Below, piece by piece: positions 48,614 to 59,040 of a DNA stretch of 64,000 nucleotides. The DNA is from Adiantum capillus-veneris (taxonomy: Eukaryota; Streptophyta; Polypodiopsida; Polypodiales; Pteridaceae): contig CM043966.1 of the NCBI GenBank assembly GCA_014529385.2, positions 43,541,037 through 43,605,036 on the forward strand, read 5' to 3'. Below the pieces are notes generated by a model. The model had not been told where the DNA came from. It searched no databases and worked only from the letters and a program-made list of their open reading frames with translations. The stretch's first letter is position 1, and the number at the start of each line of letters is the position of its first letter. The position numbers and the translations under genes were made by a program.

Positions 48614-49839
48614 CATGGTTGACAATAACCACGAGAGTAGAATGAGCATTGATAACTTTGATTTTGCACATGAAGGTGCTATGATGATGCCCCATGTTTG
48701 TTAATTATCTTGTCACTAGGTTGCAACAAGCTATGGGCAACCTCTCTTTGCAAGTCAAGTTACTCAACAACTTTGTGCTTGTGGGATTTCCTTTCCTCTC
48801 CAAGAGGAGAGAGAGCTTAGGAGGCCTCTTGATGAGACCCCCAAAAGAAGACTCTCTCCCATACGAGATGAGGAATCCAAAGACCAAGAAAGTAATGAAT
48901 CCCTAAATTCCTCCGAAGATGTGGCTCCACAAAGAAGGTGGACTAAACGATCGCCAACTCCTCCCAAGAGGAAACGGTTAACCGATAGTCCTTCTCCTTG
49001 TCACTTCAAAAATGAAGAGAGGAAACAAAGGAAGAAAAGGGCAAGAAAGTGGTCACCCGCTTCTCCTTCTTCTTCACCTTCCTCCTCTACCGATGAAAAC
49101 TATGGCTATTCTCCTAGAAAATACAAGAGGGGAGGACATCACAAATCTTACCCTGCATGGCGAAGGTCACAAAAGCTAAAGAAGTTCAAAGAGGGAGGAA
49201 AGAGTACCACTTTTCTCACCTATGATGGCACCTTTGGTTCTACCGACAAAGTATTGGCCTTCATCCAACAATTTGATACGGCGTTTGGAGACGATGGCGT
49301 CACGGAGTCCTCCAAGCTACGCCAAGTAGCTATGCACTTCCAAAAAATGGCTCATCAATGGTGGGCTAGTCTTCGTGTCAATGGAGAATCCCCAAAGCCA
49401 TGAAAAACTCTACGAATTTCCATCATGAGAAGAAATTCCTTGCAAGCGATGCAAACGACAAAGTGATCACTGAATGGCGGAGTTTGAGGCTTCTCTCTCA
49501 TGAGTCTATCCACAAATATGCGGACAAGTTTTAGAATTTACATCTCAAGGCTACTGTCTTTCAAAAGATAGATTTTGCCGTCCAAAATAAACAATTTTGT
49601 GCGGGATTATCCAAAGAGATGGCCGAGTATGTCAACTCTCAAGGGCCTGGTTCTATCACCAAAGTAATCCACCACACCATGACTGCTTCGTGCATCGATT
49701 TCCAACAAGGGGCAAGACGGAATGTCAAGCCCATTGAAAACAAAGACAAAAGTGATTCCAAGAGGAAAACCAATGCCCAAAATTCTTACCAAGGCTATTC
49801 CAACAACAACAGCAATCGGTCCAAGGAGAAGGGAGTTTA
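48614..49839 (+). pseudogene. gypsy gag
   Basis: It starts at an ATG (MVDNNHESRMSIDNFDFAHE), 400 bp after the primer site, and changes frame several times. A basic, serine-rich region (KRKRLTDSPSPCHFK, residues around 48921-49100) is followed by the retrotransposon gag domain: TYDGTFGSTDKVLAFIQQFD, AMHFQKMAHQWWASLR, then, after a shift, EWRSLRLLSHESIHKYADKF. Capsid formation would be its role. A stop at 49838 precedes the zinc knuckle. Confidence 0.85.
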
Positions 49840-50423
49840 AAAAGGTAAATATAAACTCTCTCCTAAAGAGCTAGAATATTTTTGTAAGGACCACAAATGT
49901 TTTAAGTGTGGGGAGCAAGGCCATGGTTATCGTCCTTGCCCCAAGAGAATTGCCCGCATTGAGACTCCTAGAGCCTCTATGTTTGAAGCTCCAAAAGAGG
50001 ATGCTCATTGCCAAGGATTTCTCCTTTCCTATACTTGCGGGGGAAAGATGGAAGAGCATGATGCCTTTATTTTGTTTGACCTTGGTTCAACTCACAACTT
50101 CATATCCACGGAGTTGACCACTAAGGTAGGCATACAAGCCCATGAGATGGGAGATGCATTGAAATCTAATGGAGCTATCAAGGGATAAGACGTCTCAGTT
50201 ACTTCCTTAATTGGCAAAACTAAGACTTCATGTCCAAAGCCATGTGGACAAAAAGGATTTCTTCATCTCCCTCTCAAACATGAGAATGTTGTCGTTGGGG
50301 CACCATTGTTTAACCGCATGGCTTCCAACATGAAGCTTCCTAAAAGGAGAATCTACTTCATCTACATGGAAAAGAGCATGTACATAGATGCTCATGAGTT
50401 GGGGAACACCATATCCCTGTAAT
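49840..50423 (+). pseudogene. gypsy zinc knuckle and protease
   Basis: CFKCGEQGHGYRPC is a complete CX2CX4HX4C knuckle (about 49903-49944). About 45 residues on, the aspartic protease active site reads ILFDLGSTHNFIS. The usual D-S/T-G is D-L-G, which should weaken or abolish activity. A stop (TAA near 50186) and later codons follow to about 50423. Confidence 0.85.
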
Positions 50424-50439
50424 AAAGGGAATCAAGAGG

Positions 50440-51160
50440 AATTAGAGTTTTCTAATTTTCTAATGGATTCCAAGATGTTTTCATTGATGACATCCCTAGT
50501 AAGCTACCTCTGAAATGAGGGATGATGACCATGCAATTGATCTCCTATCAGGAAGCTCACCGCCTAACAAGCCTCCTTATAGATTTTCACAAGCTCAACA
50601 AGAGGAGATCATGAGGCAAGTGCATGAATTGGTGGAAAAAGGGACGGTGAGGTATAGCTCCTCTCCATTTTGTTCACCATTACTTTTAGTGCAAAAGAAA
50701 GACGAGACATGTCACATGTGTGTCGACTATAGATCACTAAATAAGATCACTATTAAAAATAGATTTCCCGTGCCGCAAGTAGAAGATCTATTTAATGATT
50801 TACATGTTTTGGCCTGACAAATGCTCTAGACGCATTCAAACTCATGATGGACAAAAATCTTCAGACCATTCAAATTCTCTTGAGGAGTACAAGCAACACC
50901 TCCAGGTAAGCTTTCAAGTTGTGAGAGAGAATAAGCTTTTCATTAATCAAAAGAAAAGTGAATTTTTCCTACGAGAGATTCAATATTTAGGTCACATTAT
51001 CTCTGAAGATGGCACCCATATGGATCCAACAAAGTTAGAGATAATAAAAGGATGGCCTAATCTAAGGAATGTACAGGAGGTACGAATCTTCATAGGTATG
51101 TGTGCATACTATAGATGCTTCATAAAAAAAATTATCGCTAATAGCAGGTCTATTACATGA
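50440..51160 (+). pseudogene. gypsy reverse transcriptase, catalytic core deleted
   Basis: The N-terminal RT is clear: PPNKPPYRFSQAQQEEIMRQ, GTVRYSSSPFCSPLLLVQKK, CVDYRSLNKITIKNRFPVPQ. After EDLFNDLHV the sequence jumps to FGLTNALDAFKLMMDKN and then, in another frame, to HSNSLEEYKQHLQVSFQVVR. Both joins omit expected blocks, and the YxDD catalytic motif is absent. The thumb follows (INQKKSEFFLREIQYLGHII, FIGMCAYYRCFIKK). Confidence 0.9.
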
Positions 51161-51753
51161 CTTAACAAAAAACAACATTAAGTATTCATGGACTGCAAAA
51201 GTGCGAGAAGCTTTTGATAAGCTTATCTCTCAACGTGTGCTCACACTTTTAGATCCCTCAATGACATTTGAGGTCCAATGTGATGCTTGTGGTGATTGCA
51301 TTGGAACTATTTTGCTTCAAGAAGGGCATGCCATAGATGATAGCATATGAGTGTCAAAGACTCAATTTCGATAAGTGACTATTGGGCAAGTACAAAAAAG
51401 AGCAACTAGCTATTCTATATGCCCTAAACACGTGGAAATACTATCTCTTGGGAATTCCATTCATTCTACAAATGGATCACAAAGCCTCAAGACTTCATGA
51501 CGCAAATCAAGCTCTCCGACAAACAAATGAGGTGAGCAATTTTTTTTTTCAATTTAAGTTTCATATTGTTCACGTTGCTAACAAGCAGAATCAAGTGGTG
51601 GATGCACTTTCACAACGTCCAAGGGTAAATGTGGTGTCTATAGCAACTCACAATGATCTAGCTTTTATGATAGATGAGTATGATATTGACCAAGAATTTA
51701 AGTACGTAAGTACATCCTTTGCAATAGGGAAGAAAAAGAACTATTCACCTTGA
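51161..51753 (+). pseudogene. gypsy RNase H
   Basis: Pieces MTFEVQCDACGDCIGTILLQ, then KYKKEQLAILYALNTWKYYL, GIPFILQMDHKASR and HVANKQNQVVDALSQRP match the RNase H of Ty3/gypsy polyproteins. Stops near 51348-51375 and a frame change interrupt it. Confidence 0.85.
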
Positions 51754-53010
51754 AGGATGGTTATCTTCCAAACGAGAATAGGCTATGTGTTAATCACCCA
51801 TACAATAAGAAATTCATATATGAATCCCATACTTCTCCTTATGCGGGGCAAATATGGATTCCATAATCTACTCTTCGAGGAGTAGAAATGTATTTTTGTT
51901 GGTCTACCATGAAACGTAAACATACAAGAGTATGTTTCAAAATATGTGGTATACCAAAAGTTGAAATTTGATCGAGGGAAGAGACTTGGATTGTTTCAGT
52001 CGATAGGCTTAACAAGAAAACACACTCTATGCCTGTCAAAAAGACTATTAAGGCACATCAAATGGAAACCCTCTTCAGATCTCAATTTTCAAGCATCATG
52101 GCTTTCCAACTCCATTGAACAAAGATCCTAGAATGACCAGTAATTTCTAGAAGGATCTCTTTGAGAATCTAGAAAGTAGACTAGATTTCTCTTTCGGCTT
52201 ATCATCCACAAACAGATGACCAAAGTGAAATAACTAATCTGATGATTCTTGAATCTACTAAAAGTCTATGTCATGGACGTAAATCAACGTTCTCAATTAG
52301 AGAAGTACCTACCTCTTATAAAGTATGCGTACAATGACATTGTACATACTTCTATGGGGAAAGGACCCTTCAAGGTTAAAGAGGGAATATCCAAAAGTCC
52401 CTTACTACTTAAGTATATGGGAAGATCTTCACTGTTGATGAATATAGCCAAGACTCAGAAGGATCTTGTCCAAAGATTAAAGAGGTTACATCCATCTCAA
52501 AGCAAAGGCAAAAAGGGCTGCTGCTAATAAGCACAGAAGAGCCTCAGCCTTTAAGAAAAATGATTGGGTCTTGATAAAGTTTCTCAAGGTTCATCTAAGG
52601 CATACTACGGGCAAGAATCCTTCGGGCCACCAAGAGTATTATGCTAAATTAGCAAAAAGATACTATGGTCCTTTTTAAATTCTTAAGCCAATGAATGAGA
52701 TGGCTTATCAATTAAAGTTGCCCAGCCATTGGCTCATGCACCATGTTTTCCATGAGAGCCTATGTAAGCCTTACAAAGGAGCACCATCAAAAGAAGCAAT
52801 AGTTGTAGAGCCTCCAAAAATCAAAGATCAAGAAGAAGTACTTCAACCTGAGTCCATCCTATGACATGAAGACAAGGTATTAAGAAACGGTAAGATTATC
52901 TAACGATATCTTATTAAGTTAAAGAATTATCCTTTTAAAGGTGCTAAATGGATGAAAAGAACCTAGCTTAAGGATAATATGAACCTTGTCAATGCTTACA
53001 ATGCTGCACT
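51754..53010 (+). pseudogene. gypsy integrase and chromodomain-like end
   Basis: Heavily broken. Recognisable parts are KFIYESHTSPYAG (N-terminal zinc-binding region, about 51810), SAYHPQTDDQSEITN (end of the catalytic core, about 52196), LEKYLPLIKYAYNDIVHTSM, KNDWVLIKFLKVHLR, and YQLKLPSHWLMHHVFHESLC. The last part, HEDKVLRNGKII with KLKNYPFKGAKWM, resembles a chromodomain, which would steer insertion to particular chromatin. More than ten stops are present. Confidence 0.8.
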
Positions 53011-53358
53011 AGAGTAAGCATATGAAAATTTATTTTAAATGAAAAATGGTTTTGTCTTATAAGACTAGTTCTCTTTTTATTGTGCACAAATTTAAGAAGG
53101 ATGCATGCTTAGGATCATGTTTGTGGTGACGACGTCTCCCAAACACCAAGTAGAACTTGTCACTCTAGTTTGGAAGTATGATATGGACTAAAGAGCAGAC
53201 ATGCTTGCGGCAGCTACATCTCCCAAGCACCAAATGGACTAGTCATCCATCTTGGAATGATGTCATAGGGTAAAAAGGGACCCTCTACCCGCTAAGAAAC
53301 ATGGACTAATGACTAGGCTTTATCTTCTCTACCTCATAGTCGAGGACACCTATGATTT

Positions 53359-53372
53359 CAAGAGAGAGGTAA
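53359..53372 (+). other. gypsy polypurine tract
   Basis: A purine-rich AAGAGAGAGG-type run immediately before the 3' LTR. Confidence 0.7.
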
Positions 53373-54460
53373 TGTCAAAAAATATTATATCTAACTTTAC
53401 CAAATGATTTTCTCATATTAAACTGATCATTTAATGTGGGAGAATAAACGGGAACAAGAGTTAGAATAGAGACTTGTGCTTTTATCTCAACACGGGACCA
53501 AAAGGAGAGATGGTTGCATCTCAATAGGGGTCCAAAAGGAGATGGTCTATCAAAGAGCAATGTGCAATAAGTGCTTCTAGACTTACCTCAGTAGGGGACT
53601 AAGAGGAGAGATGGTTACATCTCAATAGGGGTCCAAAAGGAGTTAGTCTATCAATCAGCAATGTCCATCTAATGGAGCTTAAAAGACTTAAGGTTAGCTT
53701 CATTAAATAGCTCCAAAGTTAGTGTTAAATTGGCTTTGACCTTAGGCAAGTTAGGGCTGAGCTTGAGGTGGGAACCCGACCTAAGCTTGACGTGTTTGTC
53801 GTGCTTGATGATTAAGGTGCGTGCTTGATGACTAAGTTTCTTGAGGTGCTTGTCATGCTTAATGAGGAAGGTGCTTGAGAAGCTTCCCATGCTTGGGGGG
53901 TAAGGTGCTTGAGTAAAAAAGAGACCCTACAAACTTAATGAGGAAGGTGCTTGAGAAGCTTCCCATGCTTGGGGGCTAAGGTGCTTAAGTAAAAAAGAGA
54001 CCCTACAAACTTAATGGGGAAGGTGCTTGAGAAGCTCCCCATGCTTGGGGGTTAAGGTGCTTGAGTCAAAAAGAGACCCTACAAACTTAATGAAAAAGGT
54101 CCTAAGAATGAAAGTCCCAAAGTTAGGGGAATATTTGACTTAACATTCCACTCACCCAAAGGGCACCCGTTTTCTCAAAGGGCACATGGGACACATGTCA
54201 GACTCTCCCTAAGCTTAATCAGATGGTGTGTTTCAATGCCATTGGTTGGGCTAAAGAGGGGTCCAATGAGCTTCCAGTTCCATCCAACAAATATCTATAT
54301 ATTTTCAAGCTCTCTCTCTCTCTAAGGGGTAAGGAGGACACGTGTCCAAAGACTACCCATGCACTTGAATGCATGACGCATGGGGAGAGGGGTCCAATGA
54401 GCTTGAAACATGTGTAAAAGCTACAACTCACCTCAAGCAAGAAAGGGGGGTGCTGGGGGG

Positions 54461-54519
<59 letters not shown>

Positions 54520-55211
54520 ATTTTGTGGATTCATTCTAACTTGGTGAAAGTTGAGGAACTCCACCTTCTTCTCCAAGCTTGTGAGAAGTGAGAGCCTACA
54601 CCAAAACTCTTGGGTATGGAATGCAAATCCAACCAAGAGCCATGCTTCGATGCTTAAGCTTGCCATCTTCTCCATCTTCATTACTATGTTATTATGTATG
54701 CTAGGAAGAAGAGTGATGATAAATAAGGAACTATTTCTTTCTCCTATGGAATGTTTCTTCTTCCTTTTCCCTACCCTCATTCCCTGCTAGCTCTCTCCAC
54801 CTTCGAAGGTGTTTGAGGCCTTGGGACTGAGGCTTAGGATAGTTAATTATGCTTTCTACAAAGTTTATTTTTTGTGATGCATGAAGCTTTCCATCTTCAT
54901 TGCATCACCTAGGTCACAAGGAACACAAAGATTGTATTGTACCAAGTCTCTCTTGATGGGAGAAACTATAATACAAATGCCTATTGGAGGGGGGACCGGC
55001 TCCGTATGAATCTAGTCCTCAACTATTGTCATGTTCTCTAAACTCTCTCTCTTGAAAAAGTATTATTCATGCCAAGTTAACTAAGTACTATGTTTATGTT
55101 GCTACCATCAATTAAGTTCACCCGCTATGCTCGCAAAGTAATCTCACAAAAGTGCTTTATCTAATTTCCTAATTCCGCTACTCTCAAAGTTCATAGACCA
55201 TTTCCATTACA
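53373..55211 (+). repeat. gypsy 3' LTR
   Basis: TGTCA...TTACA, about 1.84 kb, clearly but imperfectly similar to the 5' LTR. It contains its own 76-bp array (53853-54112) and (CA)n tract (54463-54518). Confidence 0.93.
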
Positions 55212-55286
55212 AATTTTCTCATGTAGGAAAACAGAGTGTTTTTCATACAATGCATAACATCATGAGATTTTGCTCAAGAGCCACCG

Positions 55287-55380
55287 CATACTTAGCTAGG
55301 TATGATCGGGGGCAGGGGACCACCGGTCCCCCCCATCGGGCCGACGGTCCCCTGCCCTCAATCGTACCTAGCTAGGTATG
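55287..55380. repeat. Hairpin 1 with CTAGCTAG arms
   Basis: Arms 55287-55326 and 55341-55380 pair in about 34 of 40 positions around a 14-base C-rich loop. The right arm contains the perfect palindrome TACCTAGCTAGGTA, and the left arm has it with one change. Confidence 0.92.
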
Positions 55381-55439
55381 TAGTGTCTCTCTCATAGAAG
55401 CTCATGATGTTCAGGTAAGTCACAATGTGGAAATTATTG

Positions 55440-58208
55440 TGAGAATTTATTCAAAACTTTTTGTGAATCGGGAATACCATCCAATTGAGTAATCATGGGC
55501 TTTAAGATATCCTTCACATATCTCTCTATGATCTCTTGATCTAGCCTTGGTGGAGGTAGTAGCGGATAGTTTAAGAGATGCTTGTACCTTGCAAACCAAG
55601 TTGCAAAAATTTCCCAACTTCTTCTACGCTAGATTGGACATCAGTTAGGATCTATTTGTATTTCTTGTGGGGCTATAAGGTAGTATTTCTTGTCTCCAAG
55701 TCTTTGTTGAAGCCATCTTTCTCTTTGATTATGCTGATTGTCATGTACACAAGAAGACTTAGAAATTTTCTCATGTAGGAAAATGAAGTCTTTTTTAGTG
55801 TTTTCATACAATGCATAACATCATGAGCTTTTGCTCAAGAGGCACCGCATACCTAGCTAGGTACAATTGGGGGTAGGGGACCACCGGCCCCCCCACCGAC
55901 CGGCGGTCCCTTGCCCCCAATTGTACCTAGCTAGGTATGCGTTGCCTCCCTCAAAAAAACTCATGATGTTGAGGTAAGTTATGATGTGAGAATTTGTCCA
56001 AAATGTCTTGTGGTACTGCTTGTGCCGCTTCTTTTAATGGTTCTAAGATCCATCCTTGTTGGGTTGTGGATGAGGTAGACGTGCTTTCTTTTTAAGGAGG
56101 ACTTCATGGGTGATGAGATTAAGAGGTAAAGTAGGCATGTTATTTTCTTTTTCTAGCTCCTTAAATGGCTTTATGTAATCCCTGATGGCTAACTCCGTAA
56201 TCACTTTCTCCCATCTTTGATATTCATCCACCAATTTGTCTTGCTCAAGGTTTGAAGAGGTGGCTTGTGTGGAGGTTATTGGAAATGAAGTGAATTTTAT
56301 AGAATATATTCTCTCCTCCATTGAAGAAAGTGGTAGAACTATAGGTGTGACCTCAATGCCCCACTCCATCTAGCTGGGATGAGGATGCATAGGTGGTTGT
56401 TGTGCTTTGGCGAGCTCTTCTTTTAGCCTCTCAATTTCCTCTTGATATCCTTTTACCTTGGTTTCATGAGCTTTGATTGTCTATAGGTCAGTGGAAAATT
56501 AATCCTTGGTCTCTACAAGCTCTTGGAGGCTCATACTAATAGCTTCTTCCAAGGTTCCTACACCTAGAGATGGATTCTCCATTATGCATTGCAAGGCAGC
56601 CTCCTTTTGTTGATACTGCTCCAACATGATGTGGTGGGTTGTTCAAAGCCTCTTGTATTACATGTCTTGGATTATCATGCTTTCTTTTTTATTACTAAGC
56701 TACGTAGTGAGCGAAATCTTTAGAAGATGGCTAGTTAGCATCTTTAGAGGTGATTTCAGGTCAGACTTTCCTCTTGTTGGGATTTCATTTGTCTTCTAGC
56801 TTTGATATTGAATGCCTGTTCTTGTAGGTTAATGATTAGTACCTCATCGAGAGGCCCAATGTTAGTTTGTAGAGTGTTAGTGTCAAGAGAGGTTATAGTA
56901 TCCATAGGTAAGAGAGTATGTTGAGTAGGAGTTGTATCCAAGTTTGCCTTGCCTTGAATCTCCAAAAACTCTCTATTGTTTCTTACCCTGTTTTGGCCAA
57001 TTCCTCTTTGTCCCTTTCTTGGCTTTTCTTTCCTTAAGCTTTTTTATCCCCCTTATGATTTGTTTGTAGCTCTATATCTTGTAAAAAACTCTCATATTCC
57101 TTTTGAATATGCTCCACTTTCTCATGTAGTTGCTCATATGTCTAGTGTATGCCTTGAAACTGTATGGGGACAAAAAGGATATATCTTATGGGTATTCTTG
57201 GCTGAATGGGTTGCTGAGGAGCTTGGCCATGTGCCTCAATTTCCTCTTGAGTTTTCTCCTTGGCTCTAGGGGACTCTTGCAGAGATTGGGAATTCAAAAG
57301 AATTATTTCCAAATCATTATGACTTTCAAAGTTCACTAGTTTCTTTTAGATCTTGTGGTTGAGCCCTTGGTCAATGTTGACAGCGCTTTCCTTGGGGTCC
57401 TCGGCTTTTTTGTTATTGCTTTTGACAATTGAACCAACTCATTTTGAGATGGTGCAGGTGGAATTTCATCACCTATTCCCACAGCCTAGAATGCTAATCT
57501 TGTGAGAACATGCAGAGCATTGATATGGCTTTATTTCTTCCACTTGCCTTCCTTGGTGAATGATTTGAGTTCGTGAAGTACGTGGACTAAAAAATTAGAT
57601 GTTAATATCTTATGCTGGCCCAATAAAATACAAAGAGATGCTATCACTCCGTGGTGTGGTGTAGTGTACCTAGGAAACTTATCCATCATAAAGTGCTGAT
57701 GGTACAAACAAAGGGTAATGTCTATCTTTGGCTTCCTCAAATCTTGATAAGTATACTCATGGCCTAGTGTATTCTTGTACAAATTGTTCTGGCATTACCC
57801 ACTTCAAAAGATCATGCCGTGACTTTGGTAGTTTCAAAGCCTCTACAATGGTGTCCTCTGAAATGTGTACTTCTATGGGATTTCCCTCCTTCTATAATGG
57901 CATTGCCTTCCAGAGCAAAGGACTCTAACAATTTTGGCAAGTTTTCTTTAGATCAACTCTGCTGGTTTCATTCTCATATAATGATCCAAACCAACCCTAT
58001 TATTGAATTTAGACACTTACTATTTAATGAAAACTTATACATCTCCATAGGCAAGATGGTCGAGGTGAATTTCTTTCCCTGCTCATCATAGAACTCCCCA
58101 AGAAATATGAACACATTCTTCCCATGGAGAAGATCCTTCTGCACATAGAAAATAGGTACAATCCAAACATTCTAAAGCCGGTAGGTTCTCAGAGGTTGTT
58201 CATCCATT
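55440..58208 (-). pseudogene. Decayed coding region of unknown family
   Basis: Reading the minus strand from an ATG at 58208, protein-like pieces appear in order: NVWIVPIFYVQKDLLHGKNV, FLGEFYDEQGKKFTSTILPM, EVHISEDTIVEALKLPKSRH, DITLCLYHQHFMMDKFPRYT, SLCILLGQHKILTSNFLVHV (57531-57782), KLVDEYQRWEKVITELAIRD (56043-56369) and RLDQEIIERYVKDILKPMIT (about 55460-55560). Stops and shifts separate them. The middle resembles the uncharacterised 'putative plant transposon protein' genes that accompany some retroelements. That likeness is from memory of patterns only. The two hairpins lie near its 3' end. Confidence 0.5.
55848..55939. repeat. Hairpin 2 with CTAGCTAG arms
   Basis: Arms 55848-55887 and 55900-55939 pair in 37 of 40 positions with a 12-base loop. 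Pairing continues outward for nine more bases (GAGGCACCG and CGTTGCCTC). Both arms carry the perfect 14-bp palindrome TACCTAGCTAGGTA. It may be a foldback MITE or a small-RNA precursor. Confidence 0.94.
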
Positions 58209-58343
58209 TTTTCTTTTCCTTTTCCCTTTCGCTACGTAGATTCTTGTGTAACTAAGCCTGTTGATGATATTAGATAACCAAGTGAGCACATTGACGAGGC
58301 ATATGAGGTTTATTTGATAGCATCAATGTGAATATGATGTATT

Positions 58344-58515
58344 TGTCAGGACAAGGGTCCTGTACCCTAAGAACTAGGCTAGGCAAGGATTACGGCCAAG
58401 GGCCGGGCTAGGCAGTGTGGACAGGGGATCCGTCTAGGGCAAGGGGCTAGGAGCCCACCTATAAAGGGAGGTTGGGAGGAGGATCCAGTAGAGCCGAGTT
58501 GCCTAGTTTCTTACA
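58344..58515 (+). repeat. Short LTR-like sequence, 172 bp
   Basis: It starts TGTCAGGACAAGGGTCC and ends TTTCTTACA, with a TATA-like TATAAAG at 58460-58466, and is followed after one base by a tRNA-Met primer site. No second copy is present in the window. It could be the 5' LTR of a small (TRIM-type) or truncated element. Confidence 0.6.
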
Positions 58516-58516
58516 C

Positions 58517-58528
58517 TGGTATCATAGC
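58517..58528 (+). other. Primer-binding site after short LTR
   Basis: TGGTATCATAGC differs by one base from the initiator tRNA-Met complement used by the copia elements. Confidence 0.65.
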
Positions 58529-59040
58529 ATAGGGGAGAGCAGCCATGGAGGGGAGGGAAAGGAGATTTTCATGGCTTCTCTTGCTCTCTTTCTCTCGCTC
58601 TTTCGATCATGCAAGGGCAAGGCCTCTCTTCTCTCATGCGAGTTTCCTCTCTCAGGCCGGGACGGAGGAGTAGATCGTGCTTGCATGCTAGGCCAAGCAC
58701 CGGTCAAGGTCGATTTTGACATGAAAACAGGGGCATTGCGGGCATGGCCGCTTAGGCGGGGTCGACGACGAAGCAAGAAAGAAACACCCGCGTGCAGGGG
58801 GGCTTGGGAAGTGGAAGCTGTCGGGTTGGACGTGCATGATAGCTGACGCAGAAGGGCTCGATAGGAGCGCCATGGCACTGCAGGAACTTTTCGACACAGG
58901 CGCAGCGCCTGGTTTGCATCCCCCCCCTCGGCAATTCGCTGTTTTTCTTCGCGCGCTACTGGCTTGACCGCCATGGCTCTGCGCAGTTTTCTTTTCATAT
59001 TGAAACGCTTAAGGCCCTTGGCCTTAGGACTTAATTTCAC
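58529..59040. other. GC-rich stretch with overlapping open frames
   Basis: Frames are open on both strands (58472-58846 plus, 58522-59040 minus). The GC content is higher than the neighbourhood, which by itself lengthens open frames. No motif is recognised. It may be leader or interior of the element starting at 58344. Confidence 0.35.

Larger units (their letters stand above)
46321..55211 (+). mobile_element. Ty3/gypsy LTR retrotransposon, decayed
   Basis: Two long direct repeats (46321-48201 and 53373-55211, about 1.85 kb) enclose a 5.2-kb interior with gag, protease, RT, RNase H, integrase and a chromodomain-like end in gypsy order. A tRNA-Met-type primer site and a purine tract lie in the right places. 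Many frameshifts and stops break it, and the RT core is deleted. No matching target duplication was found (CAATA versus AATTT). The chromodomain-like end suggests a chromovirus. Confidence 0.93.
55212..56000. repeat. Direct duplication, 554-bp period, each with a hairpin
   Basis: AATTTTCTCATGTAGGAAAA begins at 55212 (exactly at the gypsy LTR end) and at 55766. Each copy runs about 230 bp, through CATAACATCATGAG, a hairpin, and CTCATGATGTT.AGGTAAGT. Divergence is moderate. Confidence 0.92.

Noticed and set aside
58522-59040. 172-codon minus-strand frame, Arg/Ser/Pro-rich
   Set aside because: The segment is GC-rich and open in several frames. No domain is seen, and it overlaps the leader of an LTR-like element. 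Kept only as a note.
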